This document shows, one piece after another, positions 44,938 to 54,784 of a stretch of 64,000 bases of DNA. The notes beneath the pieces are model-generated. The model was not told where the DNA came from. It saw nothing but the letters and a program-made list of their open reading frames with translations, and made no database searches. This stretch comes from Entoloma clypeatum. Its lineage: Eukaryota > Basidiomycota > Agaricomycetes > Agaricales > Entolomataceae. Position 1 is the stretch's first letter. Every line of letters starts with the position of its first letter. The translations under genes were made by a program, and so were the position numbers. The DNA lies in contig OY751486.1 of the NCBI GenBank assembly GCA_963565915.1, forward strand, positions 5,394,001 through 5,458,000, written 5' to 3'.

Positions 44938-45810
44938 CTTGGTGATTGGGATGCCATTCCTCAAACTTACCTTCATCCGCAATCGCTTCTTCAACTCCTG
45001 CAATAATACGACTACGCAGACTTCTGGGTCGTACAATCATACTCAGATCTGCACGGAGTTACTGCCTCCCAGGGGTAGGTTTCCTCTAGCTACTCCCCAC
45101 GCACTCGTGCTCGGCTCTCATCGTAGTCGATCTTTTGCATAACAGGGAATGGAGAGGAATCACTATCGGTCCTAGACGAGATGCGAGGTTTGTTGATTCT
45201 ACTCTCGACGGTCGATGCTCTTTCTAATGTTTTCCCCTCGGTCTTCCAGAGTCCCTGTGCAACATTCAAAAACAGCTCGCCATTCTCGCTGCCGTCCAAC
45301 CCCTTTACTCGGCACTCGACGACGCCTCGCTGTCCACTGACGAGGCCATTCGCGATGAGCTCAATGCGCTGGCTGGTCGACGCGGCACCTGCGCGGGATG
45401 TGAGATGCTGGTCAATGACCCAAGGAAGAGGGAGGTGGAGCTCATCGAGATGCTGAATATTCGTCGCCAGTCGTGCGCTTGTTCTCGCCATCGACAGACA
45501 GAATTGTCACCGTCACCGCCTTCATGTGATACTTCATCCATTGGCGAATGCTGCCGCCTTCGTCGTGCGTCTCCGACAGTTCTTCGGCTATTTTGCCGGG
45601 ACCGTAGCGATCGGCTATGTTGTTGTGCTAATGCGCCAGCGGTGCGTCTTTTGTGTTCCCGTTACTCTCCGCACGTCTGAACAGTGCAGGTTCATGGGTG
45701 CCGAAACTCGCGCGAGGCTCACCACCACTTGCGGATGGGGGGGTTACAAGTATGAGCCTGTCGATCAGGCCTCTTCGGCAGAAGGCGCCGAAGGACAAGC
45801 TGAGACCTAG
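44938..45810 (+). pseudogene. Family-alpha gene, copy 4
   Basis: This is the best match to copy 2. The upstream segment (AACTCCTGCAATAATACG) precedes an exon ending GATGCGAG at 45187. A 62-nt intron runs to 45249, and the main exon from 45250 encodes LAVLAAVQP-type sequence and DELDALAGRRGTC-like sequence. A 48-nt intron lies at 45642-45689. The last exon ends in YKYEPVDQASSAEGAEGQAET with TAG at 45808-45810. A CxxC pair is kept. Small indels shift the frame in the main exon. It follows eS6 pseudogene 2 at 0.4 kb. Confidence 0.62.
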
Positions 45811-46147
45811 CACCATGTCGATTGTAATTTCCCCCCAGGTTTGGATAGAATATAAAGTTGTGTGGTGTATCGTGCGCACACCGCGTATACCGGACGGCCG
45901 GACTCCGTTTTTTTTACCAAACGGATATCAACTTCGGAAAAGAAAATTGATCATCCGATCGTCCAGATAACTGTATCTCTAGTTCTGTGACCCTGAGATC
46001 AGGGTGAGATGGCCTGACACTTCGAACTTGATCTCCTTTGGGACATGGGACATGCGTTCAAAGTTTCGACAGACATTTGGATTTTGGGGGTGCGATTATC
46101 ATTGATCGGGGTTCTTGTGACTAATGTCCGCTAGTGTACCAGTTTGA
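45811..46147. other. Alpha-unit downstream segment and spacer
   Basis: It contains the conserved CCCCCAGGTTTGGATAGA stretch shared with 57113-57140. No gene seen. Confidence 0.5.
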
Positions 46148-46361
46148 CAGCTAAATGCGAAATTATAGGCGGTTGAAAACAAAACAATATCTAGGGCGGG
46201 GCTAGAATTCAAGTCCCCGATGGCCCAAATTGGTAATGATGGATTGCGCTGTCAGCAATGGTGAGCAGGCAACGTAAGGAAGTAACCCTTCGGAGTCCCA
46301 AAACCAATCCCGCCCTATGTCCTGTTTTTTTCCCAACCGCCTATCATTTCGCATTTAGCTG
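46148..46361. mobile_element. MITE, copy 1 (214 bp)
   Basis: Terminal inverted repeats of about 27 bp begin CAGCTAAATGCGAAAT with one internal mismatch. GA flanks it on both sides (46146-46147 and 46362-46363). An inverted second copy lies at 48424-48624. It has no coding capacity. Confidence 0.85.
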
Positions 46362-47407
46362 GAACTCGCCACCTGAGAATGAAATGACCTGGAGCCGAAT
46401 GACAGAGGACAGCTGAGGTGCCCCGCCGTGCGTTTGTGGTGATTGCCGATGTTGCCTTTGAGTATGGAATGCGAAAGGGTTGAAGTTCAAGATGGCATTG
46501 ACCAGCCAGCTGCGAGACTCCGATCCTTCAACATCCTGAGCAGGAAGGTATTTTCTGACACACTTTCGTGACAGTGGTATCTGGAGGGTGATATACTAGA
46601 GGTGCGGCAGTGGGGAGTTACACTCACAAATCGGCGAACCTTAGTGTGAGGGTCATGTTGCAACGAGCTAGATCCAGGAACGTCGAAGAATGCCACACTT
46701 TTTTCAGAGAGAGATAGTAGGGATCAAGCCAAGACTGTCCTTTTCAGGCAAGTTGGACATGTGCCACTGTTTTCACAGTAACAAGTGAGCGTAAGTATCC
46801 TGCCGGAAATGATAGCAAACGATGCGGACGAGCTCGCTGGCTATTGTCTTACCCTTTTTCCTCCTGTGCGAAGCAATTGGTATAATTTCCGACGGATTCT
46901 GCTTAGTAGCTATGTGCTTCCGAGGTTCCGATTCTCTGGTGGATTTGTCAAGAACGTTACGTGGCCAACATGAAAATTCCCGAAGGTTTCCTTGGACCCT
47001 ACCATGCGAGCGCTCGATCAGAACAGGACCCCCCAAAATGCCATCAACACCCTGATCTACAGTGTGTCGCAACAAAAGGCGGCCCGTCAGGCCTTCAGGG
47101 CTGGGCTCAATTTTTTCGGAATTATCCCGAGTCTTCATTTTTGGAAGGAAAGTAGGATAAATATGCATAAAAATGAAAAGACCAAAAAATGCCCAGTCAC
47201 ATGACCAAATCCACTTTGACGGAGAAAGATCCCAAAAGTTATGCAGGAATGGCAAGGAAGGGTGGACCAGACTCGTGCAAGCATGTGAATATTGAAATAA
47301 AAACAATTCGGGCATTCTATCAAAAATGTGGGGGTATTTATCTGCATATAATTGATGTGGATATTCTTAAAAAATATTGCTCTCACAGAAGAATCTCACA
47401 GGCTGTT
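46362..47407. other. No clear gene; dispersed repeats
   Basis: 46496-46540 contains the GATCCTTCAACATC segment of the alpha units. A stretch near 47025-47075 (GGACCCCCCAAAATGCCATC) recurs inverted at about 54615-54650, next to the copia insertion. No protein recognised. Confidence 0.5.
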
Positions 47408-47409
47408 TA

Positions 47410-47762
47410 CAGTGCTTTGCATATATCTTTGCACACCAACACGATTTTTTTTTGCTTGGTAACCGTCTCATGTGACCCAATGAAGGCTGTGAGACACAGC
47501 CTTCCATCACTTTTGACTTCAACGAACGGGCATTGTCATCTGCCGCTGTTGTCCACTCACTGCTGCTTGTCCTTCACCGATGGTTGCTCTCGCTCCTCTC
47601 AGTCAACAGCGAGATGGGAAAGATCCAGGTGCGAGCCATGATGCCCTTGACGCAGACTGCTGACTCATCTGGTTGAGCTCAGATGAGACCCTGGGTCACA
47701 TCAGATGATTACGAAGCCAAAAAAAAATCATGTTGGTGTGCAAAGATATATGCAAAGCACTG
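47410..47762. mobile_element. MITE with Tc1/mariner-like features (353 bp)
   Basis: Inverted termini start CAGTGCTTTGCATATATCTT and are nearly perfect over about 43 bp, with weaker pairing to about 70 bp. TA flanks both ends (47408-47409, 47763-47764). CAGTG termini and a TA target suit the Tc1/mariner superfamily. No transposase is present. Confidence 0.82.
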
Positions 47763-47764
47763 TA

Positions 47765-48423
47765 ATAACCTTGAGTAGTTTAGTTCCAGTTCTCCAATGT
47801 GCCAATCAGCTGACAAATCAATCTATATATAGCCATCAAGGGTCCAAGGGTCCAATATCCACTTTTGAGATCGAAAAAAAATTCAAACTTGGAATCTAAG
47901 AAAACTGGGTGACTTTCCATGACGTTTAGAAAGCTAGAAGTAAATTCTAAACTGTTCCAAACCCTTGATGCAAGCGTAGCCGAGCCAAATGTGGATGAGG
48001 TACATGCATCTGTCATCAGGGCTCGAAAACACACTGTTTCTAAACCTTGAATCTGAACGAGGGTCCTCCACCCCCCCTCTAGTCTAAATCCACCATTTCT
48101 AACTGCTTAGCGTCACTTATGAACATTTTGATTGTCCGGGATCTCCTTGTGATCTGAACCCTTTCCCCCGCTCTAGTGCATCGCTTGCCCACGGCCAAGG
48201 TCATCCCTCCTCTTCGTCCTCTAATTGACCAAAATTATACTCGTGATGTCCCAACAATGTTTTTCGTGGCATGGGGAGGCGCATAACTCACTCAACTTCA
48301 TTGCATTGCTCACGATGGCGGAATTATGCAGGTGATGGCCAGAGGTGAAAATTGTTCTTGGTGTGATCTGTTTGTAGATTCAGATGTTGTTTATGGTCTG
48401 GAAACCTTGATCCAAATTCTTTC
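47765..48423. other. Spacer; possible decayed element
   Basis: A stretch near 47905-47950 (GACTTTCCATGACGTTTAGA) has an inverted counterpart near 48660-48690. An older TIR element, split by MITE copy 2, may therefore lie here. No gene seen. Confidence 0.35.
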
Positions 48424-48624
48424 CAGCTAAATGCCAAATGATAGTGGTTGGGAAAAAAAACAGGACATAGGGCGGGATTGATTTTGGGACTCCGAAGGGC
48501 TACTTCCTTACATTGCCGGCTCACCATTGCTGACAGCGCAATCCATCATTACCAATTTGGGCCATTGGGGACTTGAATTCTAGCCCCGCCCTAGATATTC
48601 AACCTATAATTTCACATTTGGCTG
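48424..48624. mobile_element. MITE, copy 2 (201 bp, inverted relative to copy 1)
   Basis: It matches the inverse of 46148-46361 along its whole length with many differences. Ends are CAGCTAAATG and CATTTGGCTG. TC flanks both sides, which is GA on the other strand, as at copy 1. Confidence 0.85.
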
Positions 48625-48701
48625 TCAAGTCCACTCGCTTAGCATTTAGAAAATAATCTAGGATTCTAAACGTTATGGAAAGTTATCCACTGTTGTGATA
48701 G

Positions 48702-49010
48702 TGTTGAAGTTCCACCTGGGCGCTAGCCACAGGTGTACTGAGCAACATAGCTACAGTGGAAGTACTCTACGATACCGCTATGATTACTTACATGGTTTGG
48801 AGGGGTAAGGCTGGTGAGAGCGGTTGAGGCTGGTAAGAGCGATGGAGCTGGTTAAGAGTCAAGAGACAACTTGTTGATATTGACAGTTTCCTGGTCTTAT
48901 ATACCGTACTACTGTTTGTACCAACCAAACAAGTATGTAATGAAGATATGTAAAGGTCACGTGATGTAATCTAATCTAATCTAATCTACGTGATGGGAAA
49001 AGTTTCAACA
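48702..49010 (-). repeat. 3' LTR of the complete copia element
   Basis: It is 309 bp with TGTTGAA and TTCAACA ends, and no difference from 54176-54484 was seen. Confidence 0.97.
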
Positions 49011-49017
49011 CCCCCCC
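49011..49017 (-). promoter_or_regulatory. Polypurine tract of the copia element
   Basis: A G7 run (minus strand) directly precedes the 3' LTR and primes plus-strand synthesis. Confidence 0.85.
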
Positions 49018-49084
49018 ATATTTAGTACATACTTCTAAATACATCTTACTTTTTCCCACATATATATAGGTACTTTTGTTTCGC

Positions 49085-52000
49085 CTAGTTCTTTATCAGT
49101 CCGAAGTACGGGATAAACTTGGAAAAGAGGATTTTCCCCAGATTCTTAGTCAAAAGGTCTGCAGGGTTATTCACTCCTTCGATGAATTCGACCGTAATAA
49201 TTCCTTCGGAGACTTTTTCTCTGACGAAGTGGAATCGCACGTCAATGTGCTTGGATCGCTTCTCAGTTACAGGGTTGGATGCGATAAAGACGGAGCCGTT
49301 GTTATCTCCGTAGATCGGTACTGATCCGATCTGCATTCCAAGTTCGGCAAGCATGCTTCTCAGCCATGTTGCTGCGCGACTGCAATCTGATAACGCCATA
49401 TACTCTGCTTCTGTGGAAGAGAGGGCGATGGTCTTTTGCGCCGATGATACCCATGTTATCGCTCCAGACGCCAGTGATATGAAGAAGCCGGTGGTAGACC
49501 TCCTCGTGTTTTCATCTGACGCCCAGTCGGAGTCTGTGAATGCATAGATCCCTTTCCCTGAGTCCCCATCATACATGATCGCGTAATTTTTCGTTGCCTT
49601 CAAATATCTGCAAATATCCCTAGCCACCTCTAAATGGCGTCTGGTGGGATTTGCGGAAAATTGGGACATTTTGATTACAGCGAAGCAGATGTCAGGCCTC
49701 GTTCCAATCATCAGATATAGGAGTGATCCGATGACGGATTGGTACTTAGATCGGAGTTCCGCATTGGGTTCATCTTCGGACGCCATGGGTTTGTAGCCCG
49801 TAGGGAGTGGGGTATGGGTGGCATTAGATTCGCTCATCCCCATGCGTGCCAGAATTTTCTCAAGGTAAGGTACTTGATCAATGAAGATCCTCTTCCCACG
49901 TTGCCTTATTTGGATTGAGAGAAATTCCTTTGGTTCCCCATCGGGCACTAGGTGACCTAGGTCCCTACATTCCCATGTTGTCATGAAGGCCTTCTTCTTT
50001 TCTAGCGTATATTCCCGGTTTGTGCCGAGAAAAGCAGAGTCGTCGACATAGATGATGGCAATTACAATTTCCCCGTTGGTACTTTTGTGAATGAATACTC
50101 CCGCATCGGAGTGAAGCCGGACAAAGCCGAGCTTTTTCATGGAGGAATCAAGTTCCCTCCACCAGGCTAATGCGGCCTGCTTAAGTCCATATAGAGCTTT
50201 GAATAGTTGGTACACGAGGTGTTCTTTCCCTTTTACTATGTAGCCCTCAGGCTGTCGCATATAGATGACTTCACGGAGCGTTCCATAGAGGAAGGCTGAT
50301 GAGACGTCCAATAGAGTCATGAACCACCCTTCAAGGGCTGTCAATGCCAGTATTAGCCGGACGGTTTCATATCTTACGACTGGTGAGAAGATCTGATCAA
50401 AGTCGATCCCTTCTACCTGTGAGAAGCCTTTTGCGACGAGGCGCGCTTTCAGACGCCCGTCGGACTTTTCGTTGTAAACCCATTTATTCCTTAGAGCTTT
50501 CCTCCCTGCAGGCAGGGGTACTAGCTCCGTGATCACCCCGCGGCGTTTGAGCATGTCTAGCTCTTTACGTTCAGCCGCATACCAGTCTTCTTTATTTGGA
50601 AGAGGGTATATGTCTTTATGGGACATGTCGACAATGCCAACTTGGACTGATATTGCCTCCATCAGGAGGTCATTCATCCATGCCGTTTGACCGCCCAGTC
50701 TCCGTCTTCGATCTAATTTTTCAAGATCAGACGCTGGAGTGTCTTCCCCATAGATGCTTCCTGGCATCTTCCGAACTCGTCGTTCCCTGATCGGTCGATC
50801 TGGTACTTGCTCGGGTTCCGGAGTGGGTACTCGCGGTTCGTCATCAGGCTCACTGGCAGGCAAATCGTTGTCTGATTCAGGTTGATCCTGTTCAATGGGA
50901 ACTGAGTCCTGAGGTGTTTCGTTGTGACTTTCGTCGTCGTTGCTGCCAGGGATGAGATCCTCAAACTCATCAGCCGGCTCTGGGTTTTCCATTTCTGGAT
51001 GGTTTTCTGGCAAAGGGTCGATGTGGCATCTAGGGTACTTGCTTTCATCAAAGATAGCTTTCCCACCCATGAAAATCGTGTTGGTCTCAGGATCCATGAA
51101 GCGGTATCCTTTGACCCCTGGTTTTGATCCGAGATAAATCATCAATCGAGATCTTGACTCCAGGGAGTTTCTGCGTTTTTCTTTTGGGATATATACATAT
51201 GCTTGGCATCCGAAGACTCTGACGCTGGACATGTCGGGGATCTCATTGGTCACCCTGGAATAAGGGGTTTTCCATTCAAGACGCCGCATGGGGGTTCTGT
51301 TGTATAGAAATGCTGCATGTTCCAAACAGAATTCCCACCACATCGGCGGTAGACATGCGTCGAAACGCAATGCCTGAGATTTTTCCCACAGAGTTCGATT
51401 TATCCGTTCTGCTCTACCATTCTGCTGATGCTGATATGGGAGTGTGACGTCGATCAGAATTCCATGATCGGCAAGTACATCCTTGTATTCGTTGAATTCT
51501 CCACCTCCATCAACCCGCCATTTTTTAGGGGTGGCGGCGAATTGATTCTGGATCATCGCAAGGAATTGTTTCAGCGCCGTGATGGCGCCTGACTTCTTCC
51601 TAAGCAAGACGACCCAGACATGGGAAGAAAAATCATCCAAGAAGGTAAGGAAATATTTGTACTTGTGGTACGATGCCGTGGATATCTGTTTCAAGTCCGA
51701 ATGGATCAAATCAAAGGGTTTGACAGCCCTTGTCACCGAGTTAGGATAAGATTGATTCGGCATTTTCCCTTTTAGACACCCCGTGCAGCTTTCCTGTGAT
51801 TTCTCACGTACTAACGTTTTGGGTACTCCTTTGGTACTGGTGGGAATCTTATTGAGCGCCTGGTCATTTGGGTGGCCAAGGCGTTTATGCCAGGTTTCAA
51901 CAGTGATTTCGCTAGAGATCGCGTGGATTTGGTCGTAGCGTATTTCAGTGTCTAACCAATAAATGGTTTGTCCGATGAAATGAGGCGAAAACTGTATTTT

Positions 52001-53812
52001 GTTCAGCCCTTTAGAGATATTAATTTCTCCACGCATTCCATCAACTTTGTAACCATGGTTAAGGAAGACGCCTAGGGACAGTAGACGTGTGTCCATATCC
52101 GGAATATAAAATACCGGTCGTAGGAGATGAGTTTTAGTTTCCCCATTTAGGGTATGCCGTACTGGAACGGCCCCAACTCCGAGAATTTCCAGTTTCTTTC
52201 CCTTTGCAGCTGTTTGGACAAATCGCTTAGCCTTGAGAGGCCTGTAATATGCGAAGTCTTTGAACTCATGGGTAAAGTGTAATGAAGCGCCGGAATCTAA
52301 GATCCACTGAGCGCGTTCTTTCTCTTTGCAGTGTGTGCAGGACGCAAAATGCTTGGTATATTTTTTGTACAGATCATCGCTAAAGAGATCTATACTATCT
52401 GCATCGGTACTGGCTAATATAAATTCAAACGTCTGTGCGTGTTTATTAGCATTTCCCATTTGGTCAAGTTTGAGAGAAGAATGTGACGAACCGTCAAGTT
52501 CGATCAGCCCATCTTCGAATTGTTCCGGCCCCATCCGCTCGCTTTGATGGTCTATGTCCATCATTTTCAGAGATTCTTCTATCGACGGGGCTACGCGACG
52601 CTGTTTAGCCGGCCTTTCGTCGATGTCGGGAATGATGGTATCTAGGATACGCAGATTGGATCCTGAGGGGCGAGCACCAATGCCGCGTGCGAGTTTGCGG
52701 ACATGGTCGTTCTTTTTCCACACGGACGGTTTTCCAGAAGGAAGCCCGGTGTACTGTGACGGAGGGGGGTTCATTCGCTGAAGGAGCGACTGCATCTTTT
52801 GAGAGTCTGGCTGGGCGGTACTCATAGTTTTTCCGCGCCCAGTGACGGTTGTGAAGGACGGTGTCGGAAGAGGAGGGAAGTGGATGGCGGGAGCAACGAA
52901 CTCAACCGTTTCTTCCGCGTGGTCGGACGCGTTGTCCGCAGTGTTGGCGTTCTTCTTCTGATTGCGCCAGCGTCCTTTTCCCTTCTTCTTTTCAGAAGCG
53001 GTACTATGGTCAGTCGAGTTAGGCTGCTCGTCAGCGTCGTTCTGCGAGGTACTCGGCTTTTGCTGCTTTTCCCATTTGGGGTCCTGCCCCTTGCGCTTTG
53101 TCCCGGAGATTTTCCGGGCCTGCTCGTTGGACGTACGAGTGGACCCAATAGAATACTTGCGCCGGTACTCTGATATGATGCTTTCGGCGACGGCCTTGTA
53201 GGTGAAATCGTCGGCGTCATAGACCTGGAAGAGGGCGGTGGAGAGTGACGACCAGGCGTCGGGAATTGCATTTGCCAGGATCATTGCCTGCATCAGATCG
53301 GGGACGTCAAAGTTCGAATCGGCGAGCCGAGCGAAAAGAGACCCCAGGCGCTCGATTTCAGGGACGGGGTCGCGTCCAGAGAGCTTGTAGGTGGCGGCGG
53401 CCTTGAAGTCGCCGAAGATGACGGCCGGGGATACCTTGGAGTAGGCATCCTTTAACGACTTCCAGGCGTCTTTCGAGGAAGTGGCGTCCTTGATGTGGCG
53501 TCTGATCGCCTCGGAGACTTTAAGGCGTATCGCCCCAAGAGCTATGTCATCGTCCCTGATCCAGGCTTTTTCTTCCTTGCGGAAGCCGGGCTGGTCGACC
53601 GTGGTGGCCAGCACAGGAGGAGCAGTAGCAGTGGCCCCAGGGGTGGAGACTGTGGTGGTGAAGTCGGCGATGACAGGGCGGGGGATGTCGCCAGAAACAA
53701 GGCGCCAGACTCCTTGATGGAGGAGGTAAGACTTCATTTTCTCGGCCCAGCTCCGGTAGTCGATGCCGTCAAAGGCAGTGATCGTGTCGAGGGCAGAACG
53801 AGAGGTAGACAT
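49085..53812 (-). CDS. copia Gag-Pol polyprotein, 1575 aa
   Basis: The ATG at 53812 is the first after a 360-nt leader. The Gag region (MSTSRSALDTITAFDGIDYR to about residue 330) has no CX2CX4HX4C zinc knuckle; a Lys/Arg-rich stretch (KKKGKGRWRNQKKN) may bind RNA instead. The protease motif WILDSGASLHFT lies near residue 515. The integrase zinc ligands (HKRLGHP ... CTGCLKGKM) and core (HSDLKQI, RVDGGGEF, NGRAERINR) follow. Reverse transcriptase has LLDVSSAFLYG and YVDD; RNase H has TDSDWASDENTR and SSTEAEY. The end is EKRSKHIDVRFHF ... FGLIKN with TAG. The single frame implies Gag and Pol are made together and separated by the protease. Confidence 0.96.
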   Translation of the reverse strand: MSTSRSALDTITAFDGIDYRSWAEKMKSYLLHQGVWRLVSGDIPRPVIADFTTTVSTPGATATAPPVLATTVDQPGFRKEEKAWIRDDDIALGAIRLKVSEAIRRHIKDATSSKDAWKSLKDAYSKVSPAVIFGDFKAAATYKLSGRDPVPEIERLGSLFARLADSNFDVPDLMQAMILANAIPDAWSSLSTALFQVYDADDFTYKAVAESIISEYRRKYSIGSTRTSNEQARKISGTKRKGQDPKWEKQQKPSTSQNDADEQPNSTDHSTASEKKKGKGRWRNQKKNANTADNASDHAEETVEFVAPAIHFPPLPTPSFTTVTGRGKTMSTAQPDSQKMQSLLQRMNPPPSQYTGLPSGKPSVWKKNDHVRKLARGIGARPSGSNLRILDTIIPDIDERPAKQRRVAPSIEESLKMMDIDHQSERMGPEQFEDGLIELDGSSHSSLKLDQMGNANKHAQTFEFILASTDADSIDLFSDDLYKKYTKHFASCTHCKEKERAQWILDSGASLHFTHEFKDFAYYRPLKAKRFVQTAAKGKKLEILGVGAVPVRHTLNGETKTHLLRPVFYIPDMDTRLLSLGVFLNHGYKVDGMRGEINISKGLNKIQFSPHFIGQTIYWLDTEIRYDQIHAISSEITVETWHKRLGHPNDQALNKIPTSTKGVPKTLVREKSQESCTGCLKGKMPNQSYPNSVTRAVKPFDLIHSDLKQISTASYHKYKYFLTFLDDFSSHVWVVLLRKKSGAITALKQFLAMIQNQFAATPKKWRVDGGGEFNEYKDVLADHGILIDVTLPYQHQQNGRAERINRTLWEKSQALRFDACLPPMWWEFCLEHAAFLYNRTPMRRLEWKTPYSRVTNEIPDMSSVRVFGCQAYVYIPKEKRRNSLESRSRLMIYLGSKPGVKGYRFMDPETNTIFMGGKAIFDESKYPRCHIDPLPENHPEMENPEPADEFEDLIPGSNDDESHNETPQDSVPIEQDQPESDNDLPASEPDDEPRVPTPEPEQVPDRPIRERRVRKMPGSIYGEDTPASDLEKLDRRRRLGGQTAWMNDLLMEAISVQVGIVDMSHKDIYPLPNKEDWYAAERKELDMLKRRGVITELVPLPAGRKALRNKWVYNEKSDGRLKARLVAKGFSQVEGIDFDQIFSPVVRYETVRLILALTALEGWFMTLLDVSSAFLYGTLREVIYMRQPEGYIVKGKEHLVYQLFKALYGLKQAALAWWRELDSSMKKLGFVRLHSDAGVFIHKSTNGEIVIAIIYVDDSAFLGTNREYTLEKKKAFMTTWECRDLGHLVPDGEPKEFLSIQIRQRGKRIFIDQVPYLEKILARMGMSESNATHTPLPTGYKPMASEDEPNAELRSKYQSVIGSLLYLMIGTRPDICFAVIKMSQFSANPTRRHLEVARDICRYLKATKNYAIMYDGDSGKGIYAFTDSDWASDENTRRSTTGFFISLASGAITWVSSAQKTIALSSTEAEYMALSDCSRAATWLRSMLAELGMQIGSVPIYGDNNGSVFIASNPVTEKRSKHIDVRFHFVREKVSEGIITVEFIEGVNNPADLLTKNLGKILFSKFIPYFGLIKN

Positions 53813-54163
53813 TTTTGAATGAATCTAAAAAGGGTTCTCAATCAGTGATGTGTTATGAATATGATTAGAGAAAACAATTGAATGATTCCTTATGACATAT
53901 TCCCTTCAGGAATAGCGGTCATGGGAAAACCCTTTATATGTCAGAACCGTATAAGGTGCGATCAACGTTTCCACATGGAGTGTACTAGGTCAATCCCCTT
54001 TAGGGACGTTTCATGACAGGTACTTGTCGTAATGACGTTCCCAGGTTCATATGTGAAGAAGTAAGACTCAGAACCTAGATCTTTCGATCGGTTCTTTGCC
54101 AACCAGGGTAGAGTGGGCAGGTACTCGCTGTTGCCAGCGTTTCCCAGGTCCCTCTGCTATCCG

Positions 54164-54175
54164 GGGCCCATAACC
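54164..54175 (-). promoter_or_regulatory. Primer-binding site: initiator-tRNA anticodon-loop type
   Basis: GGTTATGGGCCC (minus strand) directly abuts the 5' LTR. It is complementary to the anticodon stem-loop of initiator methionine tRNA (GGGCCCATAACC), not to its 3' end. Drosophila copia uses a cleaved initiator half-tRNA in this way. Confidence 0.82.
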
Positions 54176-54484
54176 TGTTGAAGTTCCACCTGGGCGCTAG
54201 CCACAGGTGTACTGAGCAACATAGCTACAGTGGAAGTACTCTACGATACCGCTATGATTACTTACATGGTTTGGAGGGGTAAGGCTGGTGAGAGCGGTTG
54301 AGGCTGGTAAGAGCGATGGAGCTGGTTAAGAGTCAAGAGACAACTTGTTGATATTGACAGTTTCCTGGTCTTATATACCGTACTACTGTTTGTACCAACC
54401 AAACAAGTATGTAATGAAGATATGTAAAGGTCACGTGATGTAATCTAATCTAATCTAATCTACGTGATGGGAAAAGTTTCAACA
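54176..54484 (-). repeat. 5' LTR of the complete copia element
   Basis: It is 309 bp. The promoter side has four AGATT units, a CACGTG palindrome (54432-54437) and a TATA box. It appears identical to the 3' LTR. Confidence 0.97.
54370..54377 (-). promoter_or_regulatory. TATA box in the copia 5' LTR
   Basis: TATATAAG on the minus strand lies about 107 bp into the LTR and would position the start of the genomic RNA. Confidence 0.65.
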
Positions 54485-54784
54485 GATAGGTCGCAAGCAC
54501 TGATAAATCTGAGGATAAAATTTGGGAAGCCTCAAGTAAATCTGGATAAAAAACTCCCAAAATTGCCCAAAAAACGTCCGGACAAAATCGCAGATTTTTG
54601 GCCCTTCAAGGGTCAGGGTGTTGACAGCATTTTGGGGGGTCCTATCAGAACCCAAGTATGGTATGTACACACACCCCGCTCAAGTCGTTTGAACTGGATG
54701 CTAACCCCAATTGTCGACACGCATCATGGACGATGTGGTGCCTATTACATACCGCATCTGGGTTCTCATCGAGCTCTCGCACGG
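54485..54784. other. Spacer with a dispersed repeat
   Basis: The CAGGGTGTTGACAGCATTTT segment near 54615 has an inverted relative near 47040. No gene seen. Confidence 0.5.

Larger units (their letters stand above)
48702..54484 (-). mobile_element. Complete Ty1/copia retrotransposon
   Basis: Two 309-bp LTRs that look identical bound a 5,783-bp element. A perfect 5-bp target duplication, GATAG, lies at 48697-48701 and 54485-54489. The single gag-pol frame is unbroken, and the primer-binding site and polypurine tract are in place. Every visible sign points to a recent, possibly active copy. It is the reference for the broken copy at 1-1921. Confidence 0.97.
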
